NCBI GenBank assembly: GCA_027922465.2
Contig: BQMF02000037.1
Coordinates: 372,001-436,000 of the forward strand
Reading direction: 5' to 3'
Source: Turritopsis dohrnii
Lineage: Eukaryota > Cnidaria > Hydrozoa > Anthoathecata > Oceaniidae
Length of the DNA stretch: 64,000 nucleotides
Of the stretch, positions 12,243-21,940 are shown piece after piece (position 1 is the stretch's first letter; the number at the start of each line of letters is the position of its first letter). The notes beneath the pieces are model-generated. The model had not been told where the DNA came from and searched no databases. It was given only the letters and a program-made list of their open reading frames with translations. The translations under genes were made by a program, and so were the position numbers.

Positions 12243-12983
12243 ATGAAGGGGTACAGTTGTCTTCTGTTGCTACTTATTACTGTTTATGCTGAGGCATTAT
12301 TTCCCTGTAACGGAAAATCTTATGATCCATCGTTTTCAATGTGCTGCCAAGGTAATGTAGTGAGGAAATCAGGAATTCGGCCAGGATGTTGTGGAACAAA
12401 AAATTACGATTCAACATTTTCAATGTGCTGTCAAGGAAACATTGTGAAAAAATCAGGAATTCGCCCAGGATGCTGTGGAACAAGAATTTACGATTCAACA
12501 TTTTCAATGTGCTGCCAAGGAAACATTGTGAAAAAATCAGGAATTCGCCCAGGATGCTGTGGAACAAGAATTTACGATTCAACATTTTCAATGTGCTGTC
12601 AAGGAAACACTATGAAAAAATCAGGAATTCGCCCAGGATGCTGTGGAACAAGAATTTACGATTCAACATTTTCAATGTGCTGTCAAGGAAACATTGTGAA
12701 AAAATCAGGAATTCGCCAAGGATGTTGTGGAAAAAAAATTTACGATTCAACATTTTCAATGTGCTGTCAAGGAAACATTGTGAAAAAATCAGGAATTCGC
12801 CCAGGATGCTGTGGAACAAGAATTTACGATTCAACATTTTCAATGTGCTGTCAAGGAAACATTGTGAAAAAATCAGGAATTCGCCCAGGATGCTGTGGAA
12901 CAAGAATTTACGATTCAACATTTTCAATATGCTGCCATAGAAATATTGTGAGAAAATCAGCAACTTGGCCAGGATGCTGGTAA
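12243..12983 (+). CDS. Galaxin-like secreted paired-cysteine repeat protein A (246 aa)
   Basis: A single-exon ORF with a strong signal peptide (residues 1-18, MKGYSCLLLLLITVYAEA), then a near-perfect array of 28-residue (84 bp) repeats: YDSTFSMCCQGNIVKKSG followed by IRPGCCGTRI. There are eight FSMCC-type and seven GCC pairs, and the protein closes with a degenerate unit ending GCW. Regular CC dipeptides about 14 residues apart and basic linkers are the hallmark of galaxin and galaxin-like proteins, known as secreted coral skeletal-matrix components and as squid epithelial antimicrobial-type proteins. Which role applies is not visible here. The repeats are almost identical at the DNA level, pointing to recent unit expansion or homogenisation. 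The start is fixed by the signal peptide, the TATA box and the identical start in paralogue B. Confidence 0.9.
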   Translation: MKGYSCLLLLLITVYAEALFPCNGKSYDPSFSMCCQGNVVRKSGIRPGCCGTKNYDSTFSMCCQGNIVKKSGIRPGCCGTRIYDSTFSMCCQGNIVKKSGIRPGCCGTRIYDSTFSMCCQGNTMKKSGIRPGCCGTRIYDSTFSMCCQGNIVKKSGIRQGCCGKKIYDSTFSMCCQGNIVKKSGIRPGCCGTRIYDSTFSMCCQGNIVKKSGIRPGCCGTRIYDSTFSICCHRNIVRKSATWPGCW

Positions 12984-14325
12984 CTATTAGAACATCAGAA
13001 CTTTGTGTTTCACTCTCAGTTTTCATTTATCTTTACAAGAGAAAGAAAAACACTTGGGTATTTGAAGCACATTTCCTTTCTTCCCTTTTCCTTAAATTGT
13101 AGCAATGTAGAGGGATGGGATTCGAAATCCTTGAACTAGCCATCTATTTTAGAAAGTATAAACAACCTTCAGTTAATCATTTATGTTACTGCAATTTTTG
13201 ATTGATACTAGTGACCGTGTTGACTAACATTCAATGACACATTACAAAGGCCTTAGGGCTCGTAGAGAAGTCCTGTGTAATAAAATTCCTTTAATATCGC
13301 AAGTTACACTTGAAACTTAAAGGAAATATTATCATTTGAATATAAATGTGTTATTTCTAGTAGTCCATAACATAAACACCTCAACAAGTGTTCATTTAGT
13401 CATTAAAATGTTTTACTTTTTTATTTAAAACACCTCAACTCTCCTCCATTTTTTGCCTACGCCTTAGATCCATATATAATCACTGAAAATATGTTTCAGA
13501 TATGTTCATCTTACTTCGAAATGTGTTCAAATGACCATATTCTACTCATAATATTTAATCCTACAATGTCCATTCAAACTTGGTGATGATAAACTCTGCT
13601 ATCTCCTGCATTTCTCCTGAGAGAGATGAAGTGTAGAAAAGAAAGATAAGTGTGTTAAGTGTCCAAACATTTCATTTCAGCAGTTTATTTTTAATAAAAA
13701 TATAAATTTAGATTGATCTGAAATACATATAGGTATAAATTTGAAAATTTAAAAATGTTTTTGATTGTAACTCGTTAGCTGTAAATTGTAAACCGTAAAC
13801 TGTAAACGGAAGATGAAATCTAACATTTACTTCGGCTGGGAACATGAATTACATAATATGCATTTTACGTCACTTGTTAGATTTTCTTTGTTATTGTTGG
13901 GTTAAGTTTAGGGTTAGGGTTAGGTCATAAGCGTAAACCACGGTGGGTCAAAATAATCTAAGGGGTCATTATATTCTACTACAGCTATCGCACTTTCGTA
14001 CCCCTTTCCTAATATTATTCATGATTCTGATGCAGAATTTCATGCTGATTACTGAACCTGGATCTCAAAATGATCAGGTTAGGTTTAGGGTTAGGCATCA
14101 ATAACGAAAGGAACAATAACAATGTTGTAGCTTGAAATTTTGAGTGAACAAAAAGTTACCAAAAGACCTTTAATGGCACAAATAAAATGTTAAATATTTT
14201 AGACGAACTTGTTATAATTACAGTAGCAATAACACATGTCAGCACATAAGAAGTCAAAGATGAAGAAAAGAACATTAAAAAAACACAAACAAAAACAGTT
14301 ATGCTAGCAATTAGTTCTTACTAAT
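12984..14325. other. 3' flank and intergenic; short TTAGGG stretches
   Basis: The first about 80 bp after the stop are conserved with gene B (CATCAGAACTTTGTG...), so the 3' UTR was duplicated too. An AATAAA lies near 13280. GGGTTAGGGTTAGG-type runs at about 13905-13925 and 14080-14095 are only two or three telomere-like units each. No gene seen. Confidence 0.5.
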
Positions 14326-14329
14326 TATG

Positions 14330-14600
14330 AATGCCCCCTCAATAGACCGAGAATAAGCATGGTTGCAATATGCGAACCAAATAGATCTAAATTTAAACGG
14401 CTGAGCATCTGCACAAGTCACACTGATGCTAATGTACCTTTTAGAAAGTGTAAATGAAGTAAAGAACATAAACAAAAGAAATGTCTGAATGCACTCTTGG
14501 AAACGTATTTTATAATTAAAATAAGATTCGTTAAATAAAATTATAAGAGCCAAAAGGAAGAAAAAAAACAAGATCTTCCAAAAAAAGTGAAAGCGCCAAT
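14330..14600. repeat. Dispersed repeat shared with 34.56-34.99 kb
   Basis: GCGAACCAAATAGAT, AGTCACACTGATGCTAAT and ACGTATTTTATAAT blocks recur in order at 34570-34980, and in inverted orientation at about 41340-41470, inside the 34.2-41.6 kb element. Confidence 0.65.
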
Positions 14601-14922
14601 AGCTGACAAGATTACTTACCAGATTAATTTCGCAAATAAATCTTAGTGAATCTTAGTGGAAAGCCTTTATTCAAAGTTGGTAATAGAACCATATTTGTGA
14701 ATGATCTGTAAATAAAGGTGTTATGCCCCACTTTGTAATTTTTGCCCCACTTTGTAATAATTTTGCCCCAATTTGTAATTTTCAAGTAATTACTACCTGC
14801 CCCACTTTGCAATTTTTGATCCTATTTCACCTGTTTTTTCTGGTGTCTATACGGGAGATGACTATCTTTAGAGTATTCCATTTTCTTGCGCATGGTCATT
14901 GAGTAAGAAAAAACCTAAATGA

Positions 14923-15170
14923 TGTTGATAATAGACAAAAGATTGTTTCTATACTGAATATGTGACTCGTATGACGTATGTCTATTTCTATTTCGACAAT
15001 GCGTTGGTTTCTTTTTATGTATGTAGCGTGCTGCATTGTTTAGTTTTTTCTATAGGTCTTTGTTTTTTTACGTTCTTGTTTTTAACGAGTCTGTACATGA
15101 TGTAAGTTTTTTACTTGAAGAAGTTCTATGTTAGAATTGGAAAAGTTCTCTGTGCAAAATAACTTTAACT
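14923..15170 (+). repeat. Copia 5' LTR
   Basis: Starts TGTTGATAATAG and ends ACTTTAACT. Pairs with 19217-19464 at 247 of 248 positions by direct reading. The 5-bp duplication AATGA precedes it. Confidence 0.95.
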
Positions 15171-15184
15171 GGTTATGGGCCCAG
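15171..15184 (+). promoter_or_regulatory. Copia primer-binding site, half initiator tRNA-Met type
   Basis: GGTTATGGGCCCAG directly abuts the LTR. It is the complement of the anticodon-stem region of metazoan initiator tRNA-Met (CTGGGCCCATAACC), the known primer arrangement of Drosophila copia and yeast Ty5, which use a cleaved 5' half of the tRNA rather than its 3' end. Confidence 0.85.
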
Positions 15185-15254
15185 ACAACCGCATGTTTTA
15201 AAACACGAAGTTTATGTTATATCTTGATCCAGTATAGTATTACTTTCGCTGATT

Positions 15255-16472
15255 ATGGCTATGGCTGCTGATAAGGAATTTGACTTTAAATTTGAGAAAC
15301 TTACAGCTGAGAACTACCATACGTGGAAGTTTAATATGAAAATGTTTTTAATCGGAAGAGATCTCTGGGAGATTGTGAATGGTTCCGAAGTTTTAAACGA
15401 AGCTGGTGATGAAGAAGAGAAACGTAAATTTAAAAAGAGAGAGAATCTTGCTCTTGCTAGTGTTTGTTTATCAATCTCGACTAATCTCCAAATCTATGTA
15501 CGTTCTGCTGAAACTGGAAAGGAAGCTTGGGATAGCTTAGCAAAACATTTCCAGCAGAAGACGCTTTCGAGAAAAATACAGTTGCGAAGAAAGTTGTATT
15601 CAGCAAAATTACAGAAAGGTGGTGATATGGTTGAACACATCAATTCTGTCAAGACGATTGCGGAACATTTAGAAGCAATAGGCGATCCTATAGCTGAACA
15701 CGATTTAGTTATCATTTTGATAAGTAGTCTTACTGAAGAATTTAATTTTCTAATAACTGCATTGGAAACCATTGCTGAAGATAATTTGACATGGGAGTAT
15801 GTCCGTGACCGTTTAATTCATGAAGCTGAAAAGATGAAATTTCCTGCGTCAAAGGACAGAGTTAAGGATGCTCTTTTCACTAAAAATCCGAAAGATCCGA
15901 AAAAACCGAAAGAGTTTATATGTCATTATTGTAAAGGAAAAAACCATTATGCCCGAGATTGTACCAAGAAAAAGCGTGATGAAAATGCCAAACAAAAAGC
16001 AAATTTGTCTAACCAGACTGATCAGTCGCCAGAAATCGCTCTCGTGTCCTCTAATCCGAATAATGGAGAAGAATGGTGGATAGATTCTGGAGCATCTCAA
16101 CATATGACTTATGAGAGGAAAAGCATTAAAAACTTTCATAAGTTCAATCAACCATTGTGCATTCAATTAGCAGATAATAGTTGTCTGTATTCGTATGGAA
16201 AAGGGGAAGTGCATTTAACCGTGCTGAATAAAGATGAAAAAGTCGATATTGTTTTGAAGGACGTTCTTTACGTGCCGAAATTGCAAAACAAACTTTTCTC
16301 ACTGCCGTCTGTTACGGAGAAGGGTGCTGTTGTTGAGTTCCAGGGACAATCATGTGGTATTAATATCGATGGGAAGGATTACGTTATTGGCCATAAACAT
16401 GGCAAATTGTATAAACTCAATACTGTGGATTTTAATGAAACTTGTTGCATTGGAAAGGCAACCAAACCGTAA
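15255..16472 (+). CDS. Copia gag-protease part of the polyprotein (405 aa to the TAA)
   Basis: N-terminal Gag of the UBN2/copia type (FEKLTAENYHTWKFNMKMFL near residue 15; KEAWDSLAKHF; a long helical capsid-like region). A CCHC zinc knuckle C-x2-C-x4-H-x4-C occupies residues 223-236, and an aspartic protease active site DSGA starts at residue 277. The frame closes with TAA at 16470-16472, then continues in the same frame with SLHLWHQRYGHLG, the Gag-pre-integrase motif. The stop therefore lies between protease and integrase. A recent nonsense mutation is the simplest reading; a programmed stop is possible but unsupported by a known readthrough context. Confidence 0.93.
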   Translation: MAMAADKEFDFKFEKLTAENYHTWKFNMKMFLIGRDLWEIVNGSEVLNEAGDEEEKRKFKKRENLALASVCLSISTNLQIYVRSAETGKEAWDSLAKHFQQKTLSRKIQLRRKLYSAKLQKGGDMVEHINSVKTIAEHLEAIGDPIAEHDLVIILISSLTEEFNFLITALETIAEDNLTWEYVRDRLIHEAEKMKFPASKDRVKDALFTKNPKDPKKPKEFICHYCKGKNHYARDCTKKKRDENAKQKANLSNQTDQSPEIALVSSNPNNGEEWWIDSGASQHMTYERKSIKNFHKFNQPLCIQLADNSCLYSYGKGEVHLTVLNKDEKVDIVLKDVLYVPKLQNKLFSLPSVTEKGAVVEFQGQSCGINIDGKDYVIGHKHGKLYKLNTVDFNETCCIGKATKP

Positions 16473-19184
16473 TCCTTACATTTATGGCACCAACGATATG
16501 GTCATTTAGGTTATGAAAGTTTAAAATCCTTAAATGACAAAGAATTAGTTACTGGTTTGCAGATCGATCCTAAAGAGATGAGTGACCTAAAGTGTGAAGG
16601 CTGTGCAGTTGGAAAACAACACCGAAATTCGTTTCCAAAAAGGTCAGAATCTGAAACTGAGCAACCTTTGGAGTTGATCCACAGTGACGTCTGTGGACCT
16701 ATGAGTATTGATTCAGTGGGAGGATCGAAATATTTTGTTACCTTCATCGATGACTTTTCCAGATATACCGTATTATACACTATGAAGGCTAAAAGTGAAA
16801 CACTGTCGAAATTCAAAGAGTATGTTGCTTTGATGGAAAATGCTCCAGGTCGTAAAATTAAGAGACTCCGCTCCGACAATGGTGGCGAATACACTTCAAA
16901 TGAGTTTAATCAGTTTTGTAAAGATAAAGGGATCCAACGAGAGTTAACGATTCCTTATTCGCCACAGCAAAATGGTGTTTCCGAGAGAATGAATCGTACC
17001 ATCCTCGATTTAGCGAGATCAATGCTTCATCAAACTAACCTCGGCTTGGAGTTTTGGGGTGAAGCGGTTGCAACAGCGGTTTACGTTCGAAATCGCAGTC
17101 CAACGTCGAAATTGAAAGATCAAACACCATTCGAATGCTGGTTTAAAAGGAAGCCTACCGTACACCACTTACGAGTTTTCGGTTGCAAAGCTATGGTTCA
17201 CGTGCCTTCTGAAAACCAAAAGAACAAATTAGATAAACGTTCTATTTCATGCATCTTCGTTGGTTACCCTAGTGATAGCAAAGGGTACAAGTTATTTAAT
17301 CCTGAATCAAGAAAAATGATTCGAAGTAATGATGTTCTGTTTTTTGAAGAGGAATTTCCGAAAGTGGGAGACTCCACCAAACGAGACATTATCGAGGAAC
17401 CTTGTGAGTTTTACTTTGATTCAAATGTTGATGAGATTGCTGACCATGCACCTGAAGATCAACCTGTACCTGATCACCAAGCTGCTCCTGACCAAGCTAT
17501 TCCACGAGAAGTCCCTAACGTAATCAATCAACGTATTCGACGCGAGAGAAGAGCACCTGATCGTCTCGGTGTTCTTACTGGAAATTGGTGGGATTTCGTT
17601 GAAAATGCTACCATTGCTGTTAGTAATAATGAGCCTTCCAGCTATGAAGAAGCAATGAGTTGCAGCAAAGCTGATCAATGGCGTAAAGCTGTTCAAGATG
17701 AGATGGATTCACTCATCAAAAATCGCACCTGGGATCTAGTCGATCTTCCTGAAGGAAAAAATGTAGTTGGTAGTCGCTGGGTTTTCAAAGAGAAACGTGG
17801 TGCAGATGGTCAAATCAACAGACACAAAGCTCGTCTTGTTGCTCAAGGATATTCCCAAAAGCAAGGCATTGATTTTGATGATACTTTCGCTCCTGTTGCC
17901 AAATATAATTCTATAAGGACTGTCTTAGCTATTGCTAATGAGCTCAATCTTGATGTTCATCAAATGGATGTCAAAACTGCATTTTTAAATGGAGATCTAG
18001 ATGCAGAAATCTACATGAAACAACCTAAAGGTTTTGTCGATGATCCGAGCAAAGTTTGCAAGCTTCATAAAAGTATCTATGGTCTGAAACAAGCTGCTCG
18101 TTTGTGGAACTTAAAAATCGATCGCTATTTGAAAGAAAATGGGTATAACGCTAGTGATGCTGATCCATGTATTTATTACAAATGTGTCAAAGAGAATAAC
18201 AGAATCTCTTTGATGATTATTGCTATTTATGTTGATGATGTCATTTTAGCATCTGATGATCTTGAACTTCTCGACCAGGAAAAGAAGAATCTCGAGAATG
18301 AATTTGATATGGTTGATCAAGGTGAAATTAATTACATCCTTGGTATGTCAATTAAGCGAGATCGTAAAGAAGGTATTCTTCGAATCAGTCAAACAGCTTA
18401 TTTACAAAATGTGCTAAAGCGTTTTGGAATGGATGAGTGTAAGCCAGTATCAACACCAATGGAGACTGGGAAGCTTTTCGAAAAAATGCCCACAGAAGAT
18501 CACCCTGTCAATCTCAAGGATTACCAAGCTGCTATTGGATCACTCATCTATGCTTCCATCGGTACACGACCTGATCTATCTTATGCAGTTGGAGTATTAA
18601 GCCAGTTTATGTCTAACCCTAGCCAAGAACACTGGAAAGGAATCAAACGTGTGTTTCGTTACATAAAAGGGACATTGAACTATTGTTTAGAGTTTGTCGC
18701 ATCGAAAACAAATAAAGTCAATTTGTCTGCTTACACTGACGCTGATTGGGCTGGTGATAAGATATCCAGAAAGTCGACATCTGGGTACGTCTTTCAGATT
18801 GGAGGGTCTCCAATCACATGGCGATCACAGCGTCAATCTGTTATTGCACTGTCTTCTACAGAAGCTGAGTACATTTCTCTCAGTCATGCTGCACAAGAAG
18901 CAACTTGGCTTCGACAATTATTGAACGACATTGGGTTCAAACAAACAACGCCAACGACATTGTATGAAGACAATCAAGGTGCTATTGGACTTAGCAAAAA
19001 TCCAAGATCGAATTCAAGAACAAAGCACATCGACATTAAATTTCATTACGTTAGACAAGCTGTTGGAGAGAAAGTGATTAAAGTCGAATATTGCCCCACA
19101 GATGAGATGGTTGCTGATATCTTAACGAAAAGCTTACCCAAAGCGAAATTTGATAAACTTCAAATCATGTTAGGTGTGAAATGA
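16473..19184 (+). CDS. Copia integrase-reverse transcriptase-RNase H part
   Basis: In frame with the preceding gag-protease. Order: Gag-pre-integrase zinc finger (HLWHQRYGHLG ... CEGCAVGK); integrase core with the D-D-E residues in SDVCGP, SDNGGEY and NGVSERMN; a proline- and charge-rich linker; RVT_2 reverse transcriptase starting at NRTWDLVDLP, with VHQMDVKTAFLNG and the YVDD catalytic motif at about 18229-18240; and RNase H with YTDADWAG, SSTEAEY and YEDNQGA. The end ADILTKSLPKAKF is typical of Copia. If translation must restart after the TAA, the first ATG (16557) would drop part of the zinc finger. No other frame break was seen over 2.7 kb. Confidence 0.95.
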   Translation, partial: SLHLWHQRYGHLGYESLKSLNDKELVTGLQIDPKEMSDLKCEGCAVGKQHRNSFPKRSESETEQPLELIHSDVCGPMSIDSVGGSKYFVTFIDDFSRYTVLYTMKAKSETLSKFKEYVALMENAPGRKIKRLRSDNGGEYTSNEFNQFCKDKGIQRELTIPYSPQQNGVSERMNRTILDLARSMLHQTNLGLEFWGEAVATAVYVRNRSPTSKLKDQTPFECWFKRKPTVHHLRVFGCKAMVHVPSENQKNKLDKRSISCIFVGYPSDSKGYKLFNPESRKMIRSNDVLFFEEEFPKVGDSTKRDIIEEPCEFYFDSNVDEIADHAPEDQPVPDHQAAPDQAIPREVPNVINQRIRRERRAPDRLGVLTGNWWDFVENATIAVSNNEPSSYEEAMSCSKADQWRKAVQDEMDSLIKNRTWDLVDLPEGKNVVGSRWVFKEKRGADGQINRHKARLVAQGYSQKQGIDFDDTFAPVAKYNSIRTVLAIANELNLDVHQMDVKTAFLNGDLDAEIYMKQPKGFVDDPSKVCKLHKSIYGLKQAARLWNLKIDRYLKENGYNASDADPCIYYKCVKENNRISLMIIAIYVDDVILASDDLELLDQEKKNLENEFDMVDQGEINYILGMSIKRDRKEGILRISQTAYLQNVLKRFGMDECKPVSTPMETGKLFEKMPTEDHPVNLKDYQAAIGSLIYASIGTRPDLSYAVGVLSQFMSNPSQEHWKGIKRVFRYIKGTLNYCLEFVASKTNKVNLSAYTDADWAGDKISRKSTSGYVFQIGGSPITWRSQRQSVIALSSTEAEYISLSHAAQEATWLRQLLNDIGFKQTTPTTLYEDNQGAIGLSKNPRSNSRTKHIDIKFHYVRQAVGEKVIKVEYCPTDEMVADILTKSLPKAKFDKLQIMLGVK

Positions 19185-19207
19185 CTGTCAGACTCGCCAT
19201 ACTCGTC

Positions 19208-19216
19208 AAGTGGGAG
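19208..19216 (+). promoter_or_regulatory. Copia polypurine tract
   Basis: AAGTGGGAG immediately before the 3' LTR; it primes plus-strand DNA synthesis in this class. Confidence 0.85.
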
Positions 19217-19464
19217 TGTTGATAATAGACAAAAGATTGTTTCTATACTGAATATGTGACTCGTATGACGTATGTCTATTTCTATTTCGACAATGCGTTG
19301 GTTTCTTTTTATGTATGTAGCGTGCTGCATTGTTTAGTTTTTTCTATAGGTCTTTGTTTTTTTACGTTCTTGTTTTTAACGAGTCTGTACATGATGTAAG
19401 TTTTTTACTTGAAGAAGTTCTATGTTAGAATTGGAAAAGTTCTCTGTGCAAAATAACTTTAACA
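19217..19464 (+). repeat. Copia 3' LTR
   Basis: TGTTGATAATAG to TTTAACA, followed by the target duplication AATGA at 19465-19469. Confidence 0.95.
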
Positions 19465-19471
19465 AATGACT

Positions 19472-19800
19472 CACTAATTATCAATTTGTCGGCTTCATTA
19501 GTTCAAATTGTGATGGTAACATTTTGATATTCTTGAGCACATGCGCAGTAGGAAAAACGCAATTATCTTGCTAATTATCAATTTATAGCTGTCAGCTTCA
19601 TTAGTATACAAGGTAAGTCGAACATGCTGATGGTCACTCGTAATGATTTTAAAATCCTCTAACACATGCGCAGTAGAAAAACGCAATTATCATGCTAATT
19701 GTCAATCTATATCTGTCGGCTTCATTAGTATGCAAGGTAAGATGAATATGCTGAAAGTGACCGTAATGTTTTTGAAATTCTCTAACGCATGCACGGTAAT
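19472..19800. repeat. Tandem repeat, about 100-125 bp units, three copies
   Basis: Each unit has CTAATTATCAAT, GTCGGCTTCATTAGTA and CACATGCGCAGTAGAAAAA blocks. Units start near 19474, 19570 and 19694, and an AAAAT-rich tract (19800-19845) follows. Confidence 0.7.
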
Positions 19801-19866
19801 AAAAATAATAAAATAAAATAATAAAATAAAATAAAATAATTATCAATATTATCAATATATTGCATG

Positions 19867-20443
19867 TACAGTGTGTTTCCAAAAAGTGGCAACAAGAATT
19901 ATAATCGCTTATATATCAATAAATTCTGATCATTGGATGATAATTTTTATATCATTGACAACCTTTTTGTTTCCTCTTTCCAATGATGTATTTTTGTTCG
20001 AAATTGGAAAAATAGAAGAGGAGAAAATCGAAAAATAACTCTAGAAAAACTCATTATTTTCTTAACGATCAATTAAAACAAAAATTTACGATCGTATCTT
20101 CATTGTTTTAAAGGTACGAAATCTTTTATCAAGTTTGCTTTACATTTGAGACTTCCAATTCAGGCAGTTAATTGCTTGATTTTCCATAAATTTGCTTGCT
20201 TTGTTGTGCTAAATTATACTTTTTGTGCAACGTCTTAATTGATCGTTAAGAAAATAATGAGTTTTTCTGGAGTTATTTTTTCGATTTTCTCCTCTTATTT
20301 TTCCAATTTGGAAAACAAATACATCATTGGAAAGAGGAAAAAATAAGGTTTTCAATAATATAAAAATTATCATCCAATGATCAGAATTTATTGAAATATA
20401 AGCGGTTATAATTTTTGTTGCCACTTTTTTGAAGCACACTGTA
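19867..20443. mobile_element. Foldback MITE with mariner-type CAGTGTG ends
   Basis: Long inverted arms of about 220 bp begin CAGTGTGTTTCCAAAAAGTG and end with the inverse ...CACACTG, flanked on both sides by TA. A TA target and CAGTGTG termini are typical of Tc1/mariner-related MITEs. The two arms would pair over most of the element. No ORF. Confidence 0.8.
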
Positions 20444-21580
20444 TGTAAGCTCCAGAGGCGAAGTTTACACAACAACTAAAACAAAGACTTATCAAAATCA
20501 TCGTTCAAAACCACAGTACAACCTTTCCATATGCACATCAAAACAAACTGAAGACTTTTCCAGGTCTCACAGTTCTCGTGGGGTTTTCCAGACAGTTGTT
20601 GTTTTTCAGACAGTTCTCGCCTTCGGTTAAAAAGTTATATAAGTTACCACTTTGAGCTTTAGTTCTTTAAGATAGATAAACTTGAATTAAACTTTGAGAA
20701 CAATATTCATTTTGAGTCATATAAAACTTCTGGCTGAAACTTTATAAATGCCTTTGAATGTTGAAGGGAAAGCCAGAGCCTTACCATCACTAACCCAAAC
20801 AAATTTTACATGGTTTACGGTAAAAACAATTCTATTTTTAAAAGTCTGCAAAGTATGCATTAATTATATATGTGCTAAGGCGGATACAGACATAGTCAAT
20901 TTTGTGGAGGAGTACACTGTCACGAATTTTCTTTTCAGTCTCAATTATTGTTTAGTAATCGCACGTTATTTTTTTCTATTCTTAATAACTTAACTCTCCT
21001 CCAGAAAGATTGCTGTTTCAAATCCGACTATCCTAACGATGTTTTACTTCTTTATCTGGACTTAGCATTCGAAAGGTTGATTTTTTCAGGCAACCACATC
21101 GGATATTTTCATCTTTGGAAACATTTCCACGGTTTTGTAAAGATTCTCATGTAGAATCTCATTTGAACCCATAACAAGCACCACATCATGCAACACCGCA
21201 TAGCAGTATCTTTAACGTATTAAGTTCTTCAACATCTTTCATCTCTGCTGGAATTATTCCTTAGCTTTTTTATGCCTCTTTTAGGTTGCGTTATGTTTCC
21301 ATGAGAACTCCCAAATGGAAATGTATCATGGTACCACTACCCATAAATTGTCAAAGACGTAAAGATTAGTATAAAAGTGATGATTACAGTTACGAAAAGT
21401 CACTTTCAAGTTCGAAATCTGCACCTTGCAATTGTTCATTGTGCAAATTTTTGTGAAATTTGGAGAACTTTCAAAAATTGGTCCAAATTTGGCCAAACTT
21501 GCCCTGTTAAGTGACGTTATTTGATAATTCTTACAAATAAAGTTTTGGTAAAATACATGTTATTTAGGAAGTAAAAAGGA
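20444..21580. other. Interior of the 14719-21712 element, no gene recognised
   Basis: Only short frames without domains. The frame at 20748-20993 starts plausibly but shows no family signature. Confidence 0.4.
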
Positions 21581-21940
21581 CATGAAACTACAAAGTGGGG
21601 AAGCAAGTAATTGCAAAGTGGTGCAGCTAAAAATTATAAAGTGGGGCAAAACAATTACAAAGAGGGGTAGAAATTACAAAATGGGGCAAAAATTACAAAG
21701 TGGGGCATAACAAAAGTGTTTATTGCTTGCAATTAAAACACGAATGCAATTACACAGTTATCGCACCCCAGTTAAGCAATAAGAATCAAGTTTATCAAAT
21801 GCAATAGACAAATGAGTAACAAAACGTACAATATACGATAACTGTTTCCGAACTATTTCTATAAAATGCCAGTTATTTGATAAAACTAGTTTGTTTGTTT
21901 ACCTTAAAAATATTCTATCAATGTGCGTCCATCTTACATA

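Larger units (their letters stand above)
14923..19464 (+). mobile_element. Ty1/Copia LTR retrotransposon, full length and recent
   Basis: Two 248-bp LTRs (TGTTG...TTAACA) flank one long gag-pol frame, and a 5-bp target duplication AATGA lies at 14918-14922 and 19465-19469. The LTRs match at every position except the last base (T in the 5' copy, A in the 3' copy), so insertion is recent. The order Gag, protease, integrase, RT, RNase H defines Copia. The only coding defect seen is one in-frame TAA at 16470-16472. The primer-binding site and polypurine tract are intact. Confidence 0.97.
14719..21712. mobile_element. Element with TGTTATGCCCC ends and GCCCCACTTTGTAAT arrays, host of Copia
   Basis: The left end (14719) reads TGTTATGCCCCACTTTG and then repeats the motif (T)GCCCCACTTTGTAAT about four times. 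The right end (21712) is its inverse, with about six degenerate iterations of ATTACAAAGTGGGGC. Removing the Copia provirus (14923-19464) and the foldback MITE (19867-20443) leaves about 1.9 kb. No transposase frame was recognised in the remaining interior (20444-21580), so it looks non-autonomous or decayed. Confidence 0.65.

Noticed and set aside
12400..12940. CRISPR-like array (regular 84-bp repeats)
   Set aside because: Repeats have no unique spacers, encode protein in frame with a signal peptide, and lie in an animal genome.
12277..13026. Long out-of-frame and antisense ORFs of 104-184 codons across the galaxin-like gene A
   Set aside because: The 84-bp unit is a multiple of three and lacks stops in other frames, so repetition alone keeps them open. 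They have no signal peptide, and their predicted proteins are just the repeat read in the wrong frame. The same applies to the antisense frame at 62970-63281.
13905..14095. Interstitial telomere repeat
   Set aside because: Only two or three TTAGGG units per site, too few to claim a telomere-derived tract.
15494..17696. Antisense ORFs across Copia (15494-15772, 15849-16166, 16511-16894, 17421-17696)
   Set aside because: Shadows of the gag-pol frame, without domains of their own.
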